Notes under the pieces: generated by a model
Told to the model about the DNA's origin: nothing
Seen by the model: the letters and a program-made list of their open reading frames with translations, nothing else
The model's database searches: none
Source: Cercospora beticola
Lineage: Eukaryota; Ascomycota; Dothideomycetes; Mycosphaerellales; Mycosphaerellaceae
Assembly: GCF_033473495.1 (NCBI RefSeq)
Contig: NC_088940.1
Span: forward strand, 930,001-994,000
Direction: 5' to 3'
DNA: 64,000 nucleotides
Part shown: positions 23,470 through 34,502 of the stretch, one piece after another
Layout of the letters: each line of letters begins with the position of its first letter
Position numbering within the stretch: position 1 is the first letter of the stretch
Made by a program: the position numbers and the translations under genes

Positions 23470-23648
23470 TGTGGCGTTGTGTGGTGAGATTGTAATGTAC
23501 AGAGAAAGAGAGGTCCGACTTTTGAGAAATCTAGAGTAGGAATTAAGGTTTGGGTCGTGCATGCTAAATCCGAGCGCTTATCGCCGGAGATTCAGAAGTT
23601 TGACCTCATGTCCAGAATTCAAACTCGACATCAACATAACAAAACATC
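23470..23648. promoter_or_regulatory. Bidirectional promoter UTP11 / CSL4
   Basis: 179 bases separate the two opposing start codons, so both core promoters and leaders must sit here. No canonical TATA box stands out. The co-location of two nucleolar/nuclear RNA-processing genes suggests co-expression. Confidence 0.6.
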
Positions 23649-24215
23649 ATGGCATCAAATCTAGTGCTACCAGGCACAGCACTTGGTGCAACTGAGCAGA
23701 ATGGCATTGGAACTGGAACACATATTCACGGTCAAGATCTATGCGCTTCGATTGCTGGACCTGTAAACTCTTCTAAATCAACAAAACCACCAACGACGTC
23801 CGTCCGGCGCACAACAGGCTCCCTTCTTCCAGAGGTCGGAAGTGTGATTCTTGGTAGAATCACACGAACAAATGCTCGACAAGCGAATGTTGCGATTCTT
23901 GCCCTCGGCGGCAATGGAGAACACAACGTCTCCTCTGATCCTTTCCCAGCGCTGATTAGACAACAAGACATCCGAGCCACGGAAATTGACAAAGTCAAAG
24001 TCGCAGAGAGCTTTCGAGTTGGTGATATTGTGCGAGCTGTGGTCATAAGCCTTGGCGATGAGAGAAGTTACTATTTGAGCACGGCGAGGAATGAGTTTGG
24101 TGTCGTGTTGGCAACCAGCGAATGGGGTAATGCGATGTATCCCGTGTCGTGGAGGGAGTTCGAGGATCCGGAGGTGGGTGTCAGAGAGGTACGAAAAGTG
24201 GCCAAGCCTGTCTGA
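23649..24215 (+). CDS. CSL4: RNA exosome cap subunit Csl4
   Basis: The 188-residue single-exon product is an S1-domain cap protein of the nine-subunit RNA exosome core, in nucleus and cytoplasm, helping to thread RNA into Rrp44/Rrp6. The N-terminal motif LVLPGTALG matches the Csl4 N-terminal domain. An S1 fold follows from PEVGSVILGRITRTNARQAN through RVGDIVRAVVISLGD. The C-terminal domain retains RSYYLSTARNEFGVVLATS, the conserved Csl4 strand, before ending shortly after WREFEDPEVG. It is somewhat shorter than the yeast protein, as is common in filamentous fungi. It converges on the CLR2-like gene, 119 bases away. Confidence 0.93.
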   Translation: MASNLVLPGTALGATEQNGIGTGTHIHGQDLCASIAGPVNSSKSTKPPTTSVRRTTGSLLPEVGSVILGRITRTNARQANVAILALGGNGEHNVSSDPFPALIRQQDIRATEIDKVKVAESFRVGDIVRAVVISLGDERSYYLSTARNEFGVVLATSEWGNAMYPVSWREFEDPEVGVREVRKVAKPV

Positions 24216-24334
24216 AGCAGCTGTTGTGTATTGCTTGAGGACATGCCGAATGCGGAGGGAATTTTGAGCGGATACGCGTCGTCGGGTGGTTTTCTGCGAG
24301 ATTCGATTGCTCGGTGCCTGGAGAGTGACTTCCT

Positions 24335-25234
24335 TCAAGACAAAGCTCGCAGCATCGCCTCTCTCGCAGCTTCGATGCAGTGCAACACCATTGGAGCCAG
24401 TTTCTCGTACTCCGACCAATTTGCCATGCATGCCTGATATGCGGTCTCGATCTGCTCCTCTGATGCGTCTCTCGCCAGACCCAAGAACTCCCACGGCTCA
24501 TCTTTCCCTTGACCCTCCTTGGCACACCGTATGCATCTATTGAGAAGCTGTCGACCGATCGGCCGCTCGTCCTCAAGTATCTCTTTCGCCCGCGACAGGG
24601 CTATCAGTGATCGATGACCGTATGAGGTTGGGTCGTCCGATTCGATGTCCACGAAGAGGAACCTGTTCGTGTACGCTTGGTTGATCTGATCGCTGGTGGC
24701 ATTGAGTCCTAGGCCAAGGATCGAGTACGGCGTGGTCTTGTCAAGCTTGCTGAAATCAATATTCATGACTGCTGCGTTGTTTTCTTGCTCGACTTCGGGC
24801 GCAGCTGTAAATGTCCTGCCACCACAAAGCACGCAAGGACAACCATTGCTATGGCCAAATTCTAGCCAGTGCTGGAAGTGTGTCAAAGCTTTTGGCAAAG
24901 AATCGAATCGTTTGCCAGAGGGGTGGCCATAAAGATCTAGATACCGTTAGAAGCCTCCTCGACACAAAGGACATGGACTCGAGAACTTACAACGATCAAC
25001 GTGTCGTCTTCCGTCCGGGTACTGTCGAGTCCTCTCCCAGCCGGAGTAGCCAATGGGCAGCTGGTTCAGCTTGAAAGTGGTATCTTCTCGAGTCCCTCCA
25101 GCATGTTTGAACCACAACATAGCAAGATGGTGTCGGTAATGATTGTCATCTCTGTGCAGAGACTGATTCGTCGGCAGAACATGGACACCGTCGCTGGCCC
25201 CCCAAACCGGGACAATTACTTCGGACCCAGACAT
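24335..25234 (-). CDS. CLR2-type N-terminal domain protein with J-like segments
   Basis: Exons are 25234-24991 and 24936-24335, giving 281 residues. The 54-base intron (24937-24990) has donor GTAAGT, branch CTAAC and acceptor CTAG. Splicing creates HVDRYLYGHPSGKRFDS, which is the signature of the fungal cryptic-loci-regulator 2 N-terminal family, followed by a C-x-C-x2-C cluster (GCPCVLCGG). S. pombe Clr2 belongs to the SHREC silencing complex; similar small proteins in filamentous fungi are uncharacterised. C-terminal to this are two segments with J-domain-like spacing: TPYSILGLGLNATSDQINQAY and, after a cysteine-containing linker, EPWEFLGLARDASEEQIETAY. Both lack the HPD motif, so Hsp70 stimulation is unlikely. 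The function is unknown; chromatin association is inference from the first domain. Confidence 0.78.
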
Positions 25235-26267
25235 GATGAGTGTTGCCGTACTGCACGAGGTCTACCTTATCGTTTAGTTGTCGAAGCACTTTGTCGAAGC
25301 AGTGGGAATGTTGTCGGTCAAGCGAAGGTACAGCTGCACGAGAATATACCATCCTCGAGAAGGAAAGTGAATGCCTCGAACAGGTGAATGGCGGGCATGA
25401 TTGGTATAGAATTTCACAAAGCACATGAAAAATAGTGAATATATAGAAAATAGGTGAATAATGAGCATGTTCAGTGTAGAAATTCATAACACATCTGAAG
25501 GTCTCAAGCATGTGAAAATGATGGGTTCTGAGCAGGCATGGACATCGAATGCAAACATGGCTTCTTCCCAAACTAGATAACTGTGGTGCTACGTTTGCTG
25601 GGAAGGCCTGGGTCAAGGAAGGTTACAGAATGTCTGAGACCCACAGTTTGCACTTGTCGTGCTTCGGAATCGTTCAAGTAGCTGCTTTCTAGAGTCTTCG
25701 TGCATCTACAACATTTTCCATATGACCCTGTCGCCTGGCGTATGTCCTGACCACTGTCTCGAGCCGGGCTCTTCTTCGATAGATGAGCAAATGTTGGCCT
25801 GACAACTAGTTGCAAAATATCTTCACGGAGGCAGTGCTCAGGACGCGCCGTCCAAGTCCATGCGACACACGCTATGAGTTTAGGGCAGCTTGATAAGGAG
25901 CACACCCCATCTGAGTACACGAACGTGATGGAAAAGGAAGAAGACAGTGAACATTTCATCGTATGACATTCAGCTCGTACAATACTACAAGTACAAATTC
26001 CGATGCTAAGAGCCATACATATCATCATGAGCTCCTTAAGGGGTATCGTCAGTAACACCACGCCATTGCACCGCAGCGCAGTCAACGTGAAAGCATCGGT
26101 GTAATGGCATCGGAAAGAGCAGCGCACGGCAGCGTGGCCACGTCTCTAGTGGGGTCGTAAGGAAGAGGAGTAGTGCAGTGAAGCACTCCCCTCCATCAGC
26201 GCGCCATAGCCATCATTGGTGGAGCCATGCGTTGCATGGGCTTGCCCTGGTAGACAGAGTGGCCTTT
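25235..26267. other. Intergenic with a diverged tandem duplication
   Basis: This spans the promoter of the CLR2-like gene and the 3' untranslated region of PAB1. An open frame at 25573-26127 (minus) lies immediately downstream of PAB1 and has no domain. A local AT-rich stretch around 25380-25510 holds two diverged copies of a ~48-base unit. Confidence 0.45.
25382..25499. repeat. Two diverged direct repeats, ~70 bp period
   Basis: Unit 1 at 25382-25430 and unit 2 at 25452-25499 share AGGTGAAT, then GGCATGA/AGCATGT, GTATAGAA/GTGTAGAA, TTCA and ACATGAA/ACATCTGAA. Differences are scattered and many are transitions, which suggests an old local duplication. Confidence 0.5.
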
Positions 26268-28547
26268 CTAAGCCTTCTCCTCGCCAGCTGGCTCAGCGTT
26301 CTCCACGCCGTTGGCCTGGCCTGCCTCCTCGCCTTGCTGCTGGGCGTGGGTCTTGAGGTACTCATCGTAGACGTTGAGAGCCTCCTGGACCTTCTCGCGG
26401 AGAGCGTCGTCGTTGGTGGTCAGACCAAGGAGCTCCTCGTTGTCCATCTCGAGAAGCATACCGGTGATCTTGCCGGCAAGCTCTGGCTGCTGAGCCTGAA
26501 TCTTGGGGTACAGAGCCTCACCCAGCATCTGCTTCTGCTGGGCTGGTGGTGCTTGCTGGAGGGTGGCAATGTCGAGGCCTGGTGCACCAGGACCACGGTT
26601 TTGAGCACGGCCGCGCTGCTCTTGCTGGCCGCCCATTGGACCTCCACGCTGAGATGGACCGCCGCGGCCGAAGCCTTGACCGGCTGGCATCTGTGGTGGC
26701 ATACCGGGCATTCCAGGCATCATTGGCATGCCAGGCATTGGGCCGCCACGACCACGACCGCCCATAGCAGCCTGTTGAGCAGCCTGCATGAGCTGAGCGT
26801 ATGCAGCTGGGTTGCCGTAGCCTTGCGGAAGACCAGCCATCTGAGGAGGGAAGCCGTATGGCATCTGAGGCATCTGTGGAATGGCACCCGGGCCTCCACG
26901 ACCACCTTGCTGAGGCATACCTGGGAAGCCGCCACGACCGCCCTGCTGAGGCATGCCCTGTGGGAATGGCATCTGGCCACGACCGCCGCCTGGGAGCATC
27001 ATGGGCTGGCCGTTTGGTCCGAGGACGAACTGTGGCTGCATGAATGCTTGTGGTGGAATGCCACCGGCGGTGGCCTGTTGCTGCATGCGGACCTGGTTGC
27101 GAGCTTGGATACTAGCCTCAAGCTGGCTCTTGCGGACCTCCTTACGCTGCGCCAGAGCCACATAAAGCGGCTTGCCGTGGATCATCTTCTGGTTCAGCTC
27201 AGTGACAGCCTTGGTAGCCTCGTCAGGGTTGGAGAAGCAGACGAAGCCGAAGCCCTTGCTCTTGCCAAGCACCTTCTTCTCGCCACCAATAGTAACAGTG
27301 TCGAGCTTCTTGGTGATCTCCTCGGTGCCATCCTCCTTCTTGTCACCCTCCTCCTCGTCCTTCTTCTCCTCGCTGCTCTCGCCTTCCTCCTTCTTCTTCT
27401 CGTCGGCATTCTCGACCTGGTCGGCTGGAGTGGTGTCGCGCATGACCTTGGCAGAAGTGATGGATCCGTACGACTCGAAGATCTTGCGGAGTTCCTCGTC
27501 ATCGATGTCATCGGCCAAGTTCTTGACGTACAGGTTGACGCCCATGTACTTGGCGCTCTTCTCCTGGCGCTGAGCCTCGTACTGCTTGCGCAGCTCCTCC
27601 TCGCGCTCGTGCTTCTTTTGCGCACGACCAACGTACAGCTTCTGGGTCTTGAAATCGCTGTCGTTCAGCTCTTCGACAGCCTTAGCAGCGTCCTCGTGAC
27701 GGATGTAGTTCACGAAACCGAAACCGCGGACCTTGCCCTCTTGGTCACGAGCCAACGAAGCAGAGGTGATCTCGCCGTACTTCTCGAACAACTCGCGGAA
27801 CTCGTCGTCGGTAGTCTCAGTGTCGATGTTCTTGACGTAAATGTTGGTGAAGTTGGCCTTCATCTCCTCGAACTTGCTCATGCGGTCCTTCTTCGGGATG
27901 TGGTGGCCGACGAAGACCTTCTTCTCGTTCAGCAACATGCCGTTGACGCTCTTGATCGCAGCGTTGGCGGCCTCAGCGGTCTCGTAGTGCACGAATCCGT
28001 AGCCGCGCGAGTTGCCCTGCTCGTCCTGAGCGACCTTGCAGGAGAGGATGTTGCCGAAAGCGGCGAAGGTATCGTGGAGGGCCTTGTTGTCGATAGCGGC
28101 ATCCAAGTTCTTGATGAAAATGTTGCCGTGGCCGGTCTTGCGCAGAGCTGGGTCGCGCTGGGACCACATGATGCGGCATGGCTTGCCCTTGATCAGGGTG
28201 TAGTTCAGCTCCTCAAGCGCGCGCTCGCCATCAGCTCCGCTGTTGTAGTTGACATAGGCATATCCGAGTGAGCGGCGGGTGACGGCATCGCGGCAGACAC
28301 GGATGGAGGCGACCTGACCGATGGAGGAGAACAGCTCGAAGAGCATGGCCTCGGTGACTGATGGGTCGAGCTCGCCCACGTAGAGCGAGGCGGAGTTCGG
28401 GTTGGCGGTTGGCGCGGCGGAGGATGGAGTCGCTTCGTTCTCGCCGGCGGCAGGCACTGCGGTGTTGACCTGAGTGCCGTTGGCGGCATCGGCTGGCGGG
28501 CTCGCGACCTGGCCAGCAGGCGAAGTCGAGTTCTGGACGTCAGACAT
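26268..28547 (-). CDS. PAB1: Poly(A)-binding protein
   Basis: The 759-residue protein binds mRNA poly(A) tails, promotes translation by contacting eIF4G, and controls deadenylation. It has four RRM domains: RRM1 from about residue 52 ([11 protein letters not shown]), RRM2 from ~140 ([11 protein letters not shown]), RRM3 from ~233 ([11 protein letters not shown]) and RRM4 from ~336 ([11 protein letters not shown]). RRM4 is split by a ~50-residue Lys/Glu-rich insertion, as in other filamentous ascomycetes. A Pro/Gly/Met-rich linker follows, then a C-terminal MLLE (PABC) domain at about 657-732 with [15 protein letters not shown]. The coding part has no intron. The leader appears to contain one: donor GTACGT at 28709, branch CTGAC and acceptor CCGCAG at 28570. 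Strong codon bias leaves a long open frame on the opposite strand, which is an artefact. Confidence 0.97.
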   Translation of the reverse strand: MSDVQNSTSPAGQVASPPADAANGTQVNTAVPAAGENEATPSSAAPTANPNSASLYVGELDPSVTEAMLFELFSSIGQVASIRVCRDAVTRRSLGYAYVNYNSGADGERALEELNYTLIKGKPCRIMWSQRDPALRKTGHGNIFIKNLDAAIDNKALHDTFAAFGNILSCKVAQDEQGNSRGYGFVHYETAEAANAAIKSVNGMLLNEKKVFVGHHIPKKDRMSKFEEMKANFTNIYVKNIDTETTDDEFRELFEKYGEITSASLARDQEGKVRGFGFVNYIRHEDAAKAVEELNDSDFKTQKLYVGRAQKKHEREEELRKQYEAQRQEKSAKYMGVNLYVKNLADDIDDEELRKIFESYGSITSAKVMRDTTPADQVENADEKKKEEGESSEEKKDEEEGDKKEDGTEEITKKLDTVTIGGEKKVLGKSKGFGFVCFSNPDEATKAVTELNQKMIHGKPLYVALAQRKEVRKSQLEASIQARNQVRMQQQATAGGIPPQAFMQPQFVLGPNGQPMMLPGGGRGQMPFPQGMPQQGGRGGFPGMPQQGGRGGPGAIPQMPQMPYGFPPQMAGLPQGYGNPAAYAQLMQAAQQAAMGGRGRGGPMPGMPMMPGMPGMPPQMPAGQGFGRGGPSQRGGPMGGQQEQRGRAQNRGPGAPGLDIATLQQAPPAQQKQMLGEALYPKIQAQQPELAGKITGMLLEMDNEELLGLTTNDDALREKVQEALNVYDEYLKTHAQQQGEEAGQANGVENAEPAGEEKA

Positions 28548-29350
28548 GGCGGGCAGGACTGGCGATCTGCTGCGGGGTCAGAATGCGCAATGTAGAGCGG
28601 TGACGCGCGAGGACGTGGTTGTGGTGTAGAGGTGGGAGGAAGCAGTATTGTTCTCGACTCTATTGCCAGCGCAACAAAGAAAAATGGAAGCGAGCGGAAG
28701 AGGACGTACGATGGTTCTCGGCCGGGAGTCGACGGTGGGAGAATAGTGCGTGGTAAATGTACTCGGAGCGGTCAAGCGACTGGACGAGCGCGGTCCTGAA
28801 GAAGAGAATTCGCGGTCAGCCAAATTTCGTTGTTGCTGTGGCCTCGCGCACGCGCGAGCGATAAGCGTCGAAGCAAGCGGTGCGAGTGCGTACAGTTTTT
28901 GCCGACTGGGTGAGAGCCGGGACGGATTTTCTGGATTTTCTGATTTTTTTGGTCCTGATATCCGAGCGAAGAGTGCAGCGAAGATGCACACGGAGGGAGG
29001 TGTGCTGGAGTTGGGTGAGGGATGAAGAAGAGGAAGAAGCTGTGGCCGCGAATTCTCGGTCTCCTAGAAAAGTTCCTGCCAAAACCACACTTGGCGACCG
29101 CGCCGGAAGCGTCAACCGGCGGGCCGCGTCTCGCTTGTGAAAGCATAATGGACCGCACGAGACACGACGCACCCTGAGGCCACCCAAGCCCGTTGCGCTG
29201 TCGTCACTGGGCCACGAGGCCACCAGCAAACAGGTCCTCGGCAATCTACAAACATGCAGTCTCGGTCATGGTCAAGCGAGTCTGCTGCAAACTGCCTTCC
29301 TCGAATTGACAGACAGCAACAACGCTAACAAGACAGCAACTACCCGCACC
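28548..29350. other. Divergent promoter PAB1 / 86-residue gene
   Basis: This carries the PAB1 5' leader with its probable 140-base leader intron (28570-28709) and the start region of the small gene at 29351. Pyrimidine-rich tracts are present on the PAB1 sense strand. No additional gene is supported. Confidence 0.5.
28570..28709 (-). other. Probable 5' leader intron of PAB1
   Basis: On the minus strand the segment begins GTACGT and ends CATTCTGACCCCGCAG, with the CTGAC branch close to the acceptor, and it sits 22 bases upstream of the PAB1 start codon. It lies entirely in the untranslated leader, so frame gives no check. Leader introns are common in highly expressed fungal genes. Confidence 0.55.
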
Positions 29351-29722
29351 ATGGTCGACAGCAACAACGGAGTGACGGGAGCAGTGACGACTGTGACCGG
29401 CACGGTAAGCCATCCCACATGGCGGAACTCAGGGTTCTGACTCCCCTCATCGCCAGGTCGGAACCGTTGTCGGTGGTGTCAGTCGAACCGGTACGCGGTA
29501 GAGTCGAGCATATCCTCCGCAGCGGCCTCCAACTGATTCCGATGCACAGTCGGCGGCGTGGTCGGTGCTCTCGGGCGGGGCGTTGGCGACACAATCAATA
29601 ACACCACAGGGACCAAAGCCGTTGGCGATGGTTTGCAAGGCATCACAAACGGTGTTGAAGATGGTGCGGCAAAAATTGCCAAAGGCGTCGAAGACGGCAG
29701 CAAGGGCAAGAAAGTGTTTTGA
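29351..29722 (+). CDS. Small Gly/Val-rich protein in three exons
   Basis: Exons 29351-29404, 29457-29490 (34 bases) and 29550-29722 give 86 residues. Intron 1 (52 bases) is GTAAGC to CCAG. Intron 2 (59 bases) is GTACGC, CTGAT and ACAG. Each exon is too short to be noticed alone, and reading-frame continuity is exact. The protein begins MVDSNNGVTGAVTTVTGTVG, has a repeating VG/GGV pattern, then TVGGVVGALGRGVGDTIN, GDGLQGITNGVEDGAAKIAK and a basic end KGKKVF. The ~11-residue amphipathic periodicity resembles LEA-like or lipid-surface proteins. Comparable short Gly-rich proteins with several introns occur across Pezizomycotina without known function. No signal peptide is seen. The function is not assigned. 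Confidence 0.75.
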
Positions 29723-29972
29723 TTTGCTCTCTGGTCACATGGCGGCTCTTCCTCATTTGTCAAGCTTGGTTGGGTCTATGCCCTCCCACTTGGTACCAGG
29801 AGTAGGACAATGTTGTTGCGGATGAGATATTCCGTTGTTAATATGCACACTATAGAATGAAATCCCCTTGTAACCGCGCAAAGTGCTCAGACAGCCACGC
29901 CTGAAACTCTCTCGTACATGGCGGCAAATGATGAATAATCGCTTGAACGCGTCTCACAAGAAACTCTCAGCA

Positions 29973-32900
29973 TCACTCGTGGAGTTCATCGTCCAGTCCA
30001 CCGGTGTCCTCCAGATACATCGTCACCCTCTCCTTCACTTCCTTGAGCACGTCTCCGATGGCTTCTTGCCACTGTCTCTCGACCTCGCCGACCTTGTCCT
30101 TCAAGTCTCGTGTGAGATAGTCTTCTGCTTCCCGTCTAGCTTGGAGCAACTCTGCTCGTACATCACTGTCGCTTGATCCTTCTGCGCCGCGTTCAATCTC
30201 CAGTAGGCGTAACCTCGATTTAGTTGTACCAGTGCGTACCTCGTGAAGAAGACACAGCAGATTCGTTTGACTCTCGATGAATTGATACGCGCTCTTCTCC
30301 GCGTGGCAAAGCAGACTCAACAGGTACTGCAATGGGTGCTGATGGTATGATGGGTTCTCTTCATATTCCTGGGGTGGAATCTGTACTTCAAATGATGACA
30401 TTTGCATCGGAATGTGCTGGATGACCTCGAGCAAGCCAGGTGCAATGTCCCAAAACGACGAGAGTTGGTCCTCAACGCCTCTAGAGACATTGCTCTCGAG
30501 GATCGATTGCAGTTCTTCGAATCGTTTCAAGGACTCCTTGGCGAAGGCCGTCTGTCGTTCCACGCTGTCCTTCTTGAAAAACGACGTCGCTTCATCAATT
30601 TTTGGCTGGGCTTTCGAAATCCGGTAAGGCGTGAGGATCACCTCGGAATATTTGTCGCTTCGCATTGCATGCAAATCGAACATCTCTTTGTGCAGCAGCT
30701 CTCTCGCCTCAAACATCCACTTCAGCAGCGTGAGCTTCTCCAGGCGCTCGGGATGCTGATCTCCTTCTTCGAGTGCACGATTGGGATCCGCAGAATGATG
30801 TCCGCTTTCAAGGTCTGCTCGCAGCTGGCGAATGCTGTCGTTGGCTCTTTGAAGTCGGTCAGTAAGCAATGTGTTTAGCGGATGCGACACGCTGTTCTCG
30901 AAGACCTCGAAGTTCGAACGCGCTGTGGCCTTGCCACGCTCAGCTTCTTCTACATCGAAATCAGCCTCACGTTTTGCCGCATCTGCGAACGACATAGTCC
31001 CTTCGGCAATTTTGGACTGAATTCCTGCTCGAAGGCTACCACGTCGCTTCTTTGCTGATTCCTGCTGCTCGCGAGTAAGCGCAAAGTCTTGATCGAGATA
31101 ACTGTCCTTGATCTTTTGTATCTCGCTGTGGTCTGACAGAACGCGGTGCTCCGTGCGCAAGTCCTGAAGAAGCGGGTGATTGTTGTTGACAGCTGGATGA
31201 TGACGAGGGAATGGAGGCGGTAGCGTCACAAGTCGAGAAACGTCCAGTACGAGCATGCCAGGCGTGGAGATCCTGCGCTCTTGCGTGCGGTGAGGCGTCT
31301 GGATTGGCGTCTCGAGCTCTGCCTCGTGCCAACCCACTTTCTCAGGTGGATATTCGTTTGGCCCATAACCATACGCAGGTCTGCTGGACTCGGCAACCGA
31401 TGCTTCCGGGGTGGCTTCACCACTGGCTTGAAGAGTTGCTGGGTCAACGCCCATGTACTTTGTCTCTCGACGCGTTTTCTCCATCCGGTCAGGTCGACCT
31501 ATCGAGCCAGCACCAGATTGTGTGCCTTCCCACCACCTGCTAGCGGTACGGCCTCGCGAATCATTCTCATCAGGCGCAGTGCTGACGGCCATGCTAGGTA
31601 TTGGTGACAGAGATGGCTTGAAGGAATCTGCCCATTGTCGTGCTTCGGTGCGCTCGAATCCTTCGCCAAAGTCTCCTACTGAGCCTACATCAGTCGCGGG
31701 AGTAAAGTCTCCCATAGATGACGCCGAACTAGGCATGCCATGAGCCGAATTCGGTACGCTATCCGATGCCCAAGCAGGAAGGCTAGGATCGATCGAGGAC
31801 ATCGAAGTGCTTGGGGTTACAGCTCTGCGCCCGCCTTTGGAGTTGTAAGAACGCCACATGTCTCTCGTCAGATCAAGAATGTCGCCGGCCATCGCGTTGT
31901 ATGCTGCGCTGTAGCGGTCCCGTCTTACTCGTGATTCGTGGACGATGAACGAAGCAAAGAGCTCGAGACGCTCTTCATCAGAGGTCGCTGCCGCTTCCTT
32001 CTCCACAAACGCGCGATGTCGGTCGATGGCTTGCAACCCAAATGCGTCCAGCTTCATTGGGGCCTTCGTCGATCCTGCGGAAGGAGGTCTTGCAGGGCTC
32101 AGAGGTGCAGGCATGCCTTCCTCGTTTGGTGTATGCAACAGATGAGAGATAGGCCGATCGCTCGCTGCACTACCTAACGGTCTTACGTGTTTCGAAGACG
32201 CAGCTGGCTGCTTGCCAACAGCAGGTGTATACGGAGGGGTGAGGACAGTACTGGCAAGCTTGGACGCAGAATGTGGCGTACGTGTGGACTGCCCTTGGGC
32301 TGAAGGTGAATCACCATGACCTGACGCTGTTCGCATATGTCCGCGACGTCTGCTGATAGAACCCTCTTCCGTGGCGAAAATGAGATTCGCAGGCCTGGAA
32401 TTCTCATCACCAGCTCCCAGGGCTGCACGACTCTGAGACCTGCGCTCCCTGATGCCCTGAGTACTAGTATCGCGCTGAGCTGGCCTGCGAGACAACGAGT
32501 TTTCTCGCTGTGTTCCAGTATCTATGCGCAGTGGCTGGACTTCAGGTGCTACCGACATGTGCTGTTGCGGCATAGGCGGCTCAGGCTCAGTGCTGCGTTC
32601 GTCACGGTCGACCCAATCGGCTGGTGTGGGTGGTACAGGGCCGAGACTTGGTGCAGCCATGGCGCGTCTTTGTCTTGGTGCTTCAGACGCTCGCTCTGGT
32701 GCTGGACTGCTAGACCCGGAACCCCCAATTGAACGATTCAAGCTTTGTGAACGCATTCCTGGGGGAGGCGCGCCAGCTGGAGGGCCAGGTAGAGCCATTC
32801 CGGGTTGCCAGTGGTTGTCCGGTGATGCACGACCAACAGAGGTGGATGAGGACGCGATAGCTGAGCCACCCATGTAGACGTGACCTGTGCTTGCTGCTCT

Positions 32901-33809
32901 TCTGGCCGCTGGCGGTCTTGCATCGACAATGGCCGATGCGTGAACCGGCGCGTTTTGCTGTACTGGGTGGGGGTCTACAGCCGGTTGCTTTCCTCTAAAC
33001 CCAGGCAGGCTCATGAGTGCCCTTTGGCCAAGCCCAGAAGCTGATCGCTCGCGATGCCTCGATGATTGCTGCGATGGTGGAGGGGGAAAGCTGGCTTGAG
33101 CAGCTACTTGAGGCGAATTTGAAAGGGCGCGATCTGTCATTGGCGAACCAGTAAAGGCGTTGGGTTCTACGACTTGTGAAGTGATCATAGCACGCGAGCC
33201 ATGATCCGGCGTAGAGGTTGGTGACGGGGAATACGGTGGTGGCGGCGATGGCATAGCAGCTGGGATTCAGAGTATTAGCTTGTCGCCGCCTGAAGTCACC
33301 AGCATACCACATTTCCATGCCGTTTCATCGCGCTCTATACTTCGTATGAGCACACGGTTCGACCTACCTTCCATTCCGGTAATGTTCGTGGTGCTCATGG
33401 GCATCGCGCCATGGCGCTGCTGAAAGACCATCTGCGAGCCTGACACCTGCCCTCGATTCCTCCATTGCTGTGGGTTGTAAGGCTCCATGCTCGGACTACG
33501 AGGCGGCGCGCCTGGTGTTGAAGGAGTCAGGCCACCATGGATTTGATTATTGAGGCCACTGGGTGTCCTCGGAGTATTATAAGCAAAGTGCGGCGATAAG
33601 TGGTTCGCAGAAGCAGGCGTCGAGGCCTGAGACGCAGTTCCACCCTGGGATCCCAAGAACTGCGTGGTTATTGATGGCACATAGGGACTCCTCTGGCCGT
33701 GTGTACGACCTGGTACGACTCCAGAAGACGCGGGCGGGCTGGGAAAAGGTCCAGCGCTACCTGGAGTGCCGCCGGGCGGGCCTGGAGGAGGAGGGTACTC
33801 ATACTGCAT
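29973..33809 (-). CDS. Large Pro/Ser-rich protein with helical C-terminus
   Basis: Exons 33809-33368 and 33259-29973 give 1242 residues. The 108-base intron (33260-33367; donor GTAGGT, acceptor CCCAG) has an in-frame stop, and splicing joins TNITGMEA to AMPSPPPPYSPSPTS. About the first 650 residues are disordered: Pro/Ser/Gln-rich, with many SP/TP sites and Arg-Ser patches. From the segment LDVSRLVTLPPPFPRHHPAV onward the protein becomes ordered and helical, with long charged helices (LTREQQESAKKRRGSLRAGI; RLEKLTLLKWMFEARELLH) and a conserved-looking block FEVQIPPQEYEENPSYHQHP. It ends in a coiled coil. I do not recognise the family. The composition suits a phosphorylated cytoplasmic scaffold, but that is inference. 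No membrane segment or catalytic motif is seen. Confidence 0.85.
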
Positions 33810-34502
33810 CGCTCGAGCTCACGAGCGAGCGTATACCAGGTGGATCTTGAAACTAGCGGCAGTAGCGAGCTGTAGTCGGTGACCAAACGCGCAGTGCCGG
33901 GAGGCCTCAGCGAGTAGGCGAGCGCGTAGGCATAGGCAGTACAACTGCACGGATCTGGCTATGTCCTTTGGCGCATGAGCATTGCGTGACAAAGAGGGTG
34001 GCTGCACATTCAGTGCTGATCTGAGGTCGAGAAACATAGTCGGCCAGAGGTCGATGGCAGATGCCATTGGCCAAGGAGGACAAGCCTCGTCTCATCCCCG
34101 CCAGGGTGCAAGAATAGCACACAAGTGTACGCTTGGAGCATATCTTCGTCGTCTCATTGGTATCGTCTTGTACCAACGTGAGTGCGGCTGCATGGAAGCG
34201 CGCCAATGGAGAGCACAGGAGGTGCGAGGGCGCTTAGGAAGGTTTCTGCAGCCGGTGCTCGGAACTTGTCACGGCCTTGGCGACTGCGTTGGTGACTGCT
34301 ACAACGGGAGCAACAAACACATATGCAGTGAGAAAAGCTCGGCAGAGTGAGAGTTGCAGTCTCAAGCTTATGAAATCAGGCCTATATACAGACGATGTGG
34401 ATGCAAGCTCGCAGGCTCTCCTCACTGACCACCGCTGGAAGATGTGTCACAGCAGCAGCCTTCCGTGTCTATACCAGAGATACGCTTCAAGTCCTCCCGT
34501 AG
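33810..34502. other. Upstream region of the 1242-residue gene
   Basis: This holds the promoter of the minus-strand gene starting at 33809 and the 3' flank of the dehydrogenase ending at 34503. Open frames around 33907-34206 and 33982-34350 on opposite strands overlap one another and show no domain. Confidence 0.4.

Noticed and set aside
25573..26127. 184-codon minus-strand frame downstream of PAB1
   Set aside because: It sits in the expected PAB1 3' region, is rich in Cys and Ser with no domain, and has no start context.
26178..28271. 697-codon open frame on the plus strand opposite PAB1
   Set aside because: It is an antisense shadow caused by strong codon bias in PAB1. It is Leu/His/Trp-rich with no domain and ends where the PAB1 bias changes.
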